From NCBI RefSeq assembly GCF_018918155.1, contig NZ_JAHLPY010000011.1:1-64000 (forward strand): DNA of 64,000 bases, in the 5' to 3' direction. The notes below the pieces were generated by a model. The model was given only the letters and a program-made list of their open reading frames with translations, was not told where the DNA came from and ran no database searches. The translations under genes were made by a program, and so were the position numbers. Of the stretch, positions 57,884-64,000 are shown one piece after another. This DNA comes from Anaerostipes sp. MSJ-23. GTDB taxonomy: Bacteria > Bacillota > Clostridia > Lachnospirales > Lachnospiraceae. Position 1 is the stretch's first letter. The number at the start of each line of letters is the position of its first letter.

Positions 57884-59974
57884 ATGAAATTTAGAATTAA
57901 ACATGAGATTAGAGGACGTATTCGTCTTGAGGTTATGCAAAAACGAATGACCTTTCGCCAGGCGGATATCCTGTACTATTATTTAAGTGAACAAGACGGA
58001 GTACAATCTGTCAAAGTTCATAATGATACAAAATGTGTAACGGTATGTTATACAGAAGACAGACAGAAACTGATTTCGGCATTGAAAGAATTTCAATACG
58101 AAACAGCTCAGGTGCCGGAATCCTTTTTACAAAATTCTGGAAGAGAATTAAATGAAGAATACCGTGAAAAGTTGACAATGACAGTTGTAAGATGGGTAGG
58201 AAATAAATTGTTCCTTCCATATCCAATTCGTACAGTGCTTACGACATTAAAATCTGTGAAATATATTTACCACGGAATTCGCACATTGGCCCAGAGAAAA
58301 CTAGAAGTGCCAGTTCTTGATGCGACAGCAATTGGTGTTTCTGTATTCCGAGGAGATATGAATACAGCAAGTTCTGTAATGTTCCTATTAAGTATCGGTG
58401 AGATTCTGGAAGAGTGGACACATAAGAAGTCTGTAGATGACTTGGCAAGAAGCATGTCTTTAAATGTTAGTAAAGTATGGATGGTTCAGGATGGACAGGA
58501 AATTTTAATGCCAGCATCTAAGATTCATGTTGACGATGAGATTGTTGTTCATATGGGTAATGTTATTCCATTTGACGGAAAAGTTGTCAAGGGAGAAGCA
58601 ATGGTGAACCAATCTTCCTTAACTGGAGAATCTGTTCCTGTTCGTAAGACGATTGATGGAGTTGCTTATGCAGGAACGGTTGTGGAAGAGGGAGAATTGA
58701 CAATCTGTGTAACACAGGTAGGAGGATCCAGCAAATTTGAAAAGATCGTTACAATGATTGAAGATTCAGAAAAACTGAAATCTTCCCTGGAAGGAAAAGC
58801 AGAACACTTAGCAGATCGTTTGGTTCCATACACATTAGCTGGAACAGGACTTACATATTTATTGACAAGAAATACAACAAAAGCATTGTCTGTTCTAATG
58901 GTTGACTTCTCATGTGCGTTAAAACTTGCAATGCCAATTTCTGTATTATCTGCGATTCGTGAAGCAAGCAATTATGATATGACTGTCAAAGGCGGTAAAT
59001 ATCTGGAAGCTGTTGCAGAAGCAGATACAATCGTATTTGATAAGACTGGAACATTAACTAAGGCAAAACCATCGGTTGTAGATGTTATATCCTTTAATGG
59101 AGAAGATTCTAATGAATTGTTAAGAATTGCAGCATGTCTGGAAGAGCATTTTCCGCATTCTATGGCCAAAGCTGTTGTGAATGCAGCAAAAGAAAAGCAT
59201 TTGATGCATGAAGAAAACCATTCGAAGGTAGAATACATTGTTGCTCATGGTATTTCTACAACAATTGAAGGGAAAAAAGCAGTTATTGGAAGTTATCATT
59301 TTGTCTTTGAAGATGAAAAGTGCACGATTCCAGAAGGAAAGCAGGAAACATTTGATGAACTTCCACCAGAATATTCGCATCTATATCTGGCGATTGAAGG
59401 ACAATTGGCAGCGGTTATTTGCATCGAAGATCCTCTTCGTGAAGAAGCAAAAGATGTAGTAAAACGTTTAAAAGAAGCAGGAATTAGCAAGGTTGTTATG
59501 ATGACTGGTGATAGTGATCGTACAGCAAAAGCAATTGCATCCAAAGTTGGAGTAGATGAATATTATTCTGAAGTTTTACCAGAAGATAAGGCAAACTTTG
59601 TAGAAAAAGAAAAAGCCGAAGGAAGAAAAGTCATCATGATTGGTGATGGAATCAATGATTCTCCTGCATTATCAGCAGCCAATGTAGGAATCGCTATCAG
59701 TGATGGTGCTGAAATTGCCCGTGAGATTGCGGATATTACGGTAGGAGCAGATAGTCTTCATGAAGTCGTTACATTAAAATTGATTAGTAATGCACTGATG
59801 AAGAAAATTCATAAAAACTATCGTATGATTGTTGGAATTAATACAGGCTTGATTTTACTCGGAGTAGCAGGTATATTCCCACCAGCAACTTCAGCTTTAT
59901 TCCACAATGTATCGACTTTGGCTATTAGCTTAAAGAGTATGGAAGATTTGATCGTGGAAGAAGATGAACAGTAA
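57884..59974 (+). CDS. Metal-translocating P1B-type ATPase with FSC in place of CPC
   Basis: A 696-aa pump with an N-terminal HMA-like domain (about residues 1-75), membrane helices, the actuator SLTGESVPVRK, phosphorylation Asp386 in FDKTGTLT, and GDGINDSPALSAANVGIAI. The membrane motif normally reading CPC is FSC (Phe342-Ser343-Cys344, in DFSCALKLAMP), and the usual HP dipeptide context reads EEHFPHSMAKAV. The metal specificity is therefore not the standard Cu or Zn/Cd type and may be Mn or Fe. It is cotranscribed with the DUF6110 protein. Confidence 0.88.
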   Translation: MKFRIKHEIRGRIRLEVMQKRMTFRQADILYYYLSEQDGVQSVKVHNDTKCVTVCYTEDRQKLISALKEFQYETAQVPESFLQNSGRELNEEYREKLTMTVVRWVGNKLFLPYPIRTVLTTLKSVKYIYHGIRTLAQRKLEVPVLDATAIGVSVFRGDMNTASSVMFLLSIGEILEEWTHKKSVDDLARSMSLNVSKVWMVQDGQEILMPASKIHVDDEIVVHMGNVIPFDGKVVKGEAMVNQSSLTGESVPVRKTIDGVAYAGTVVEEGELTICVTQVGGSSKFEKIVTMIEDSEKLKSSLEGKAEHLADRLVPYTLAGTGLTYLLTRNTTKALSVLMVDFSCALKLAMPISVLSAIREASNYDMTVKGGKYLEAVAEADTIVFDKTGTLTKAKPSVVDVISFNGEDSNELLRIAACLEEHFPHSMAKAVVNAAKEKHLMHEENHSKVEYIVAHGISTTIEGKKAVIGSYHFVFEDEKCTIPEGKQETFDELPPEYSHLYLAIEGQLAAVICIEDPLREEAKDVVKRLKEAGISKVVMMTGDSDRTAKAIASKVGVDEYYSEVLPEDKANFVEKEKAEGRKVIMIGDGINDSPALSAANVGIAISDGAEIAREIADITVGADSLHEVVTLKLISNALMKKIHKNYRMIVGINTGLILLGVAGIFPPATSALFHNVSTLAISLKSMEDLIVEEDEQ

Positions 59975-59983
59975 ATAAAAAAG

Positions 59984-60021
59984 AAAAAAGCGCAGGAAAC
60001 GATTATTCCTGCGCTTTTTTT
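59984..60021. terminator. Strong bidirectional terminator
   Basis: AAAAAAGCGCAGGAA (59984-59998) pairs perfectly with TTCCTGCGCTTTTTT (60006-60020). It stops the ATPase operon and the converging gene, whose last codons lie in the right arm. Confidence 0.93.
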
Positions 60022-60434
60022 AGTGCATTTTTGATGGCTTGTTTTAGAATGATATTTGTATACTGATTTTGATTGCTAAATTTAAGGTCCTCGATATTTT
60101 TTATTTTTGGAAGTTGACGGTTGATTTCAGTGAGAGATGGTTCAATTAGAGGGTACATAGTTTTTACCGTTTTATTCAAATGCTTTAAGGCTGCAGATTG
60201 TGCTTTTCCATTTTTTACTGTAACTTCTAATTCTAGTTCGTTTTCTCCTAATTTCAGAGGAGAAGAGTAAACACCTTCTGTATAACTGGAAGTTTTTTTT
60301 GTTTTGGAGGATTCTTTTGAAGGTGCAAACATAAAAATGAGAAGCATAATTAAAAGAATTCCAAGAATAATGAAAATACCAGTATAAATCAGTTCTTTTG
60401 CCTTAAAGACGACAATTTTCGTTTTTGATGACAT
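60003..60434 (-). CDS. Membrane-anchored FMN-binding-like protein
   Basis: A 143-aa protein with one N-terminal membrane helix (about residues 15-37) and an extracellular domain. YTEGVYSSPLKLGENELELEVTVKNGKAQSAALKH (in pieces) and a C-terminal NQYTNIILKQAIKNAL resemble a degenerate FMN_bind domain, with the SGAT flavinylation motif not clearly preserved. The function is unknown. Its stop codon lies within the terminator stem. GGGAGG lies upstream of the start. Confidence 0.6.
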   Translation of the reverse strand: MSSKTKIVVFKAKELIYTGIFIILGILLIMLLIFMFAPSKESSKTKKTSSYTEGVYSSPLKLGENELELEVTVKNGKAQSAALKHLNKTVKTMYPLIEPSLTEINRQLPKIKNIEDLKFSNQNQYTNIILKQAIKNALKKAQE

Positions 60435-60551
60435 AATTTCCTCCCAAAAAGATTCTTTTATAATATATGAAGAAAAATATGTGAATATTCCATCCAGTAA
60501 GTAATGTATGATATACTTCTAATAATCAATGAAAAAATAGAAAGGAATGTT

Positions 60552-63500
60552 ATGTCATTACAATTTATTTTAGGACCTGGGAGATCTGGGAAAACAACGT
60601 ATCTTTATGATGAGTTAATAAAGGAGTCCATTCGTTATAAAGAACAGAATTTTTTCCTTCTTGTGCCGGACCAATCTACATTAAATGCACAAAAAGAACT
60701 TGTAACAAGACATCCGTTTCATGGAACCATGAATATTGATGTGGTCGGATTTTTCCGTCTGGCCTATCGAATTTTTGAAGAATTATCTTATGTTCCTAAA
60801 GATCTTTTAGAAGACGAAGGAAAATCTATGATCATAAGAAAGGTGATGGAAAAAAGGAAAAAAGATTTGAAAGTCTTTGCATCCAGTATGAAAAAACCAG
60901 GTTTTATTGAAGAGATGAAATCTTTTCTGGCGGAGATGTATCAGTATGATATTTCAAAAGATAAAATTACAGAAGTGACCAAACAGATGAGTCATCCAGG
61001 GCTTCAGGCAAAAATGGATGATATTTTAATCATTATGAAAGATTTTGAGAAGGAAATTCAGGATCGATATCTGATTTCAGAACAACTTTTCGATGTGCTT
61101 GCAGAAAAAATGATATTTTCAGAAAAAATAAAGGATGCTATTTTTTATGTGGATGGGTTTACAGGATTTACACCGATTCAGAGAAAGGTAATAAAGAAAT
61201 TGCTTCAGATTGGAAAAGAAGTAAAAATTACGTTGACTGCTGAAAAAGAAACATTTTATCGTCCATATAAAGATTATGAGCTATTTGCCATGTCAAAAAT
61301 GGAAAAACATATGCTTGTTCAAATGGCACAGGAGCTTGGAGTAGAAGTGAAAAAAGATATTTTTTGCACTCCGGATACTCGTGATTCAAAAGAGCTTCGT
61401 TTTCTTGAAAGAAATTTATTCCATTATCCCTATAATATATGGAAGGAAAAATGTCAGGACCTTTATGTTTTTCAGGCAGTGAATCCAAGAATGGAGAGTA
61501 GACATGTGGCAGTTTGTATTGAACAGCTAGTTAGAGAAAAAAAATATCGCTATAAAGATATTGTATGTTTAAGTGCAGATCTTTCGGAATATGAGAGTGA
61601 ACTTGAAAGAAGTTTTCAGGACTTAGATATTCCGTACTTTGTTGACTCTAACCGAAGACTTCAGAATAATCCCTGTATTGAAACGATTTTAGCAGCATTG
61701 AAAATGATTCAGGCAGATTTCTCTTATGATATGGTTTTTCGATATTTAAAATCAGGATTTTCCTGTTTATCCAATGAGGATGCAGATCTTCTCGAAAATT
61801 ATGTGATTGCGCTTGGTATTCGAGGATATGCAAAATGGAACCAGCCTTTTGAATCAAAAGTATTTTCAGAAGAGGAAATAAAAAAAATTGAAGCAAACCG
61901 GCAGATTTTTATGGAAGAAATCAAGGATTTGAAAGAGGGAATGAAAAAACGAGGACAAAATGTAATTTTTAAATTGACTTGCTTGTATCGTTTTCTTGAA
62001 CGTCTTGGAATAGAAGAAAAAATGCAGAAACGACAAAAGGTGTTTGAGGAAAAAGGAGATCTTGCCCAAGCAAAAACATATGAACAGATTTATGATCAGG
62101 TCATTGATTTGCTTGAACAGATGGCTGATATTCTTGGAGAAGAAAAGCTTTCTTACGATGATTTTTTAAGTGTTCTAGAAAGCGGAATGGAAGAAATGAC
62201 AGTTGGTGTAATTCCTCCAAGTTTTGATCAGGTACTGATTGGAGATATGGAACGAACAAGAGCAGAAGGGGTTAAAGTACTTTTTTTTCTTGGAGTTAAT
62301 GAAGGAATGATTCCAAAACAGTCTGCGAAAAACGGTGTGATTAGCGATTATCAAAAGGAATTGTTAAAAGAAAAAGGGATTTCTATGGCGCCTACAAGTA
62401 AAACACAGATTTATCAAGAACAATATTATCTTTACCTTGCTGTCGCAAAGCCATCTGATTTATTATTTTTATCCTATAGTCAGATGGGAGCCAATGGGGA
62501 AAGTCGTCAGCCATCATATTTCCTGGATCGGATTCTTCGAATTTTTCCAGCAGCCAGGATTGAAGAAGAATGTACAAGAGAAATTGGATATACGAAAAAA
62601 GAAGCAATGGAAGAGTTGACACAGCTTTTAGGAGAAGAAAAACTTTCCGATAAAGACTTTGAATGGTTGCAGGTCCTTTATTTTTCTCTTTGTGGACAGC
62701 AGCAGGCAGAGCGTCTTTTAGATGCAAAATTTTATGAAAATCGAACGACTCCATTAAGCAGAGACCTTGTAAGAAAGCTCTATGGCGATGTTCTTTGTGG
62801 GAGCGTAACAAGAATGGAACAGTTTGCTGGTTGTGCATTTTCGCATTTTATGCAATATGGGTTAAAACTCCGGGAGAGGATTGCTCATGAAATTCTTCCG
62901 ATGGATATGGGAAAAGTTTTTCATAAAACAATGGAGCTTGTTGGAAAACAAACGGATTGGAAATTTGCAGATGATAAAAGCAGAGATGCTTTTGTTGATC
63001 AGATGGTAGAAAATGCGATTACGCAGGTTCAGCAGGAAATTTTAAATAGTACGAATCGAAATCATTATCTTCTTGATCGAATGAAACGCATATCTAAAAG
63101 AGCAGTATGGGTGATGGAGCAATATATTCGTCGTGGAGAATTTACACCGGAGGAATATGAAATTGCATTCTCAGAAGAAAATCACCTGGATTCCATGCAT
63201 TTTATGCTAGATGACGGTGGAGAAATGATTTTTTCTGGTGTGGTGGATCGTATGGATAGTATGGAAGATGAGGAAAATAAATATTTAAAAATTATTGATT
63301 ATAAATCTGGAAATATAAAGTTCGATTTTGCTAAAATTTTTCATGGATTGCAGATGCAGTTGATTATTTATATGAATGCTATGATGGAGTTATACGAGAA
63401 AAAGGGTGGGAAACGCGTTTTGCCAGCTGGAATGTTTTATTTTCATATGGATGATCCTACGGTGGAAGCACAAACAGAAGAAGATGCTAAGATGCGTCTC

Positions 63501-63890
63501 TTAAAAGAAATGAAAATGAGTGGAGTTGTCAATGAAGATTTTGATTTAATCGAAAAAATAGAAGATCCAGGAAACGAAGGATATCTTTCCATTCCGGTTC
63601 GGGCAACGAAAAATGGATTCGATAAACGTTCCTCGATTTTAAATACTAATCAAATGCTAAAGCTTGGGGCTACAGTAGAAGAAAAAATGAAAGAACTTGG
63701 AAATGCCTTAATGAAAGGAGATGTTTCTATTCGTCCGTATGAATATAAAGGAACAATGCCATGTACCTATTGTAGTTTTCGTAATATTTGTGCATTCGAG
63801 GAAGGAAGAGATCCGGCAAGAAAAATAAAAAGTATGTCATTGGAGGAGGGAAAACATGCCTTGGACGAGGGAACAACAGAAAGTCATTGA
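60552..63890 (+). CDS. addB: ATP-dependent helicase/nuclease subunit B
   Basis: An 1112-aa subunit of the AddAB double-strand-break resection enzyme. The N-terminal Walker-like GPGRSGKTT (residues 8-16) is retained; a RecB-type nuclease domain with IIDYKSGN lies near the C-terminus. Four cysteines, Cys761, Cys1071, Cys1074 and Cys1080, match the AddB iron-sulfur clamp around the nuclease. The ATG at 60552 follows AGAAAGGA; the longer frame to 60504 lacks a ribosome site. It overlaps addA by 35 bp. Confidence 0.94.
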   Translation: MSLQFILGPGRSGKTTYLYDELIKESIRYKEQNFFLLVPDQSTLNAQKELVTRHPFHGTMNIDVVGFFRLAYRIFEELSYVPKDLLEDEGKSMIIRKVMEKRKKDLKVFASSMKKPGFIEEMKSFLAEMYQYDISKDKITEVTKQMSHPGLQAKMDDILIIMKDFEKEIQDRYLISEQLFDVLAEKMIFSEKIKDAIFYVDGFTGFTPIQRKVIKKLLQIGKEVKITLTAEKETFYRPYKDYELFAMSKMEKHMLVQMAQELGVEVKKDIFCTPDTRDSKELRFLERNLFHYPYNIWKEKCQDLYVFQAVNPRMESRHVAVCIEQLVREKKYRYKDIVCLSADLSEYESELERSFQDLDIPYFVDSNRRLQNNPCIETILAALKMIQADFSYDMVFRYLKSGFSCLSNEDADLLENYVIALGIRGYAKWNQPFESKVFSEEEIKKIEANRQIFMEEIKDLKEGMKKRGQNVIFKLTCLYRFLERLGIEEKMQKRQKVFEEKGDLAQAKTYEQIYDQVIDLLEQMADILGEEKLSYDDFLSVLESGMEEMTVGVIPPSFDQVLIGDMERTRAEGVKVLFFLGVNEGMIPKQSAKNGVISDYQKELLKEKGISMAPTSKTQIYQEQYYLYLAVAKPSDLLFLSYSQMGANGESRQPSYFLDRILRIFPAARIEEECTREIGYTKKEAMEELTQLLGEEKLSDKDFEWLQVLYFSLCGQQQAERLLDAKFYENRTTPLSRDLVRKLYGDVLCGSVTRMEQFAGCAFSHFMQYGLKLRERIAHEILPMDMGKVFHKTMELVGKQTDWKFADDKSRDAFVDQMVENAITQVQQEILNSTNRNHYLLDRMKRISKRAVWVMEQYIRRGEFTPEEYEIAFSEENHLDSMHFMLDDGGEMIFSGVVDRMDSMEDEENKYLKIIDYKSGNIKFDFAKIFHGLQMQLIIYMNAMMELYEKKGGKRVLPAGMFYFHMDDPTVEAQTEEDAKMRLLKEMKMSGVVNEDFDLIEKIEDPGNEGYLSIPVRATKNGFDKRSSILNTNQMLKLGATVEEKMKELGNALMKGDVSIRPYEYKGTMPCTYCSFRNICAFEEGRDPARKIKSMSLEEGKHALDEGTTESH

Positions 63891-64000
63891 TCAAAGAGAT
63901 GCAGATATTCTTGTGTCTGCAGCAGCAGGTTCTGGAAAAACGGCAGTTCTTGTAGAGCGTATTATTCAAAAAATTACAGATGAACAGCATCCGCTGGATG
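63856..64000 (+). CDS. addA: ATP-dependent helicase/nuclease subunit A, 5' part (runs off window)
   Basis: The first 48 codons, starting with [28 protein letters not shown], carry the UvrD/RecB-type Q-motif and Walker A of AddA. GGAGGAGGG (63842-63850) precedes the ATG, which lies within the end of addB, so the two subunits are translationally coupled. Confidence 0.95.
   Translation, partial: MPWTREQQKVIDQRDADILVSAAAGSGKTAVLVERIIQKITDEQHPLD

Noticed and set aside
1-64000. CRISPR array or prophage
   Set aside because: No regularly spaced direct repeats of 24-40 bp and no phage structural, integrase or lysis genes were seen anywhere in the window.

Overview
This is an AT-rich chromosomal window from a low-GC, endospore-forming, anaerobic Gram-positive bacterium. 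The best guess is class Clostridia, Lachnospiraceae-like. The support is a spoVAA-AB-AC-AD-AE operon, a type III glutamine synthetase, the oxygen-independent (cobalt-early) cobalamin pathway, AddAB instead of RecBCD, a leucine T-box, DUF4364 and DUF6110 proteins, and AGGAGG-type ribosome sites. No species call is made; it rests on protein families read by eye.

Layout. 1-45: start of an IS1182-type transposase leaving the window. 232-5270: a MerR/methyltransferase regulator with its own 19-bp-spacer promoter, then rfbD-rfbC-rfbA-rfbB (dTDP-L-rhamnose) and a VanZ-like gene. 5353-8603: a small lipoprotein, a HAD phosphatase, an N-acetylmuramoyl-L-alanine amidase and a PdaB-like polysaccharide deacetylase. 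8643-28438: an AdoCbl-riboswitch-controlled cobalamin cluster of 21 genes: cobalt ECF uptake (cbiQ-O-M-N), corrin-ring synthesis (cbiK, L, D, F, G, H, a cbiJ-E-T fusion, cbiC), amidation (cbiA fused to cobT, cbiP), adenosylation (btuR) and nucleotide-loop assembly (cobU, a compact cobU-like gene, cobS, cobC, cbiB, cobD).

28559-35878: type III glutamine synthetase behind a leader terminator, a second polysaccharide deacetylase, engB, a DUF4364 regulator and the spoVA operon. 36017-41668: a class A penicillin-binding protein with an altered active-site motif, a DUF6514-like protein, a YigZ protein, and leuA behind a Leu(CUC) T-box. 41709-50942: a small hypothetical gene, a hybrid sensor kinase with an AraC-type response regulator, a cytidylate-kinase-like protein, and the urea ABC transporter urtABCDE. 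51103-54400: a duplicated tRNA-Gln/tRNA-Lys pair, then metQ-metN-metI behind a palindrome resembling the streptococcal MET-box. 54489-64000: an acidic lipoprotein, lon behind a perfect CIRCE operator, a DUF6110 protein with a metal P-type ATPase, an FMN-binding-like membrane protein, addB, and the start of addA.

The B12 block is self-contained from sirohydrochlorin to cobalamin, but lacks the genes that make sirohydrochlorin and the lower ligand. No CRISPR array, prophage or obviously new multi-gene system was seen. The most unusual points are the CbiA-CobT fusion, the compact CobU paralogue, the SxxK-to-SxxN change in the PBP, a terminator-like hairpin inside the vanZ-like coding start, the CIRCE-controlled lon, the MET-box-like site at metQ, and the 21-bp-spaced direct repeats next to the two-component system.
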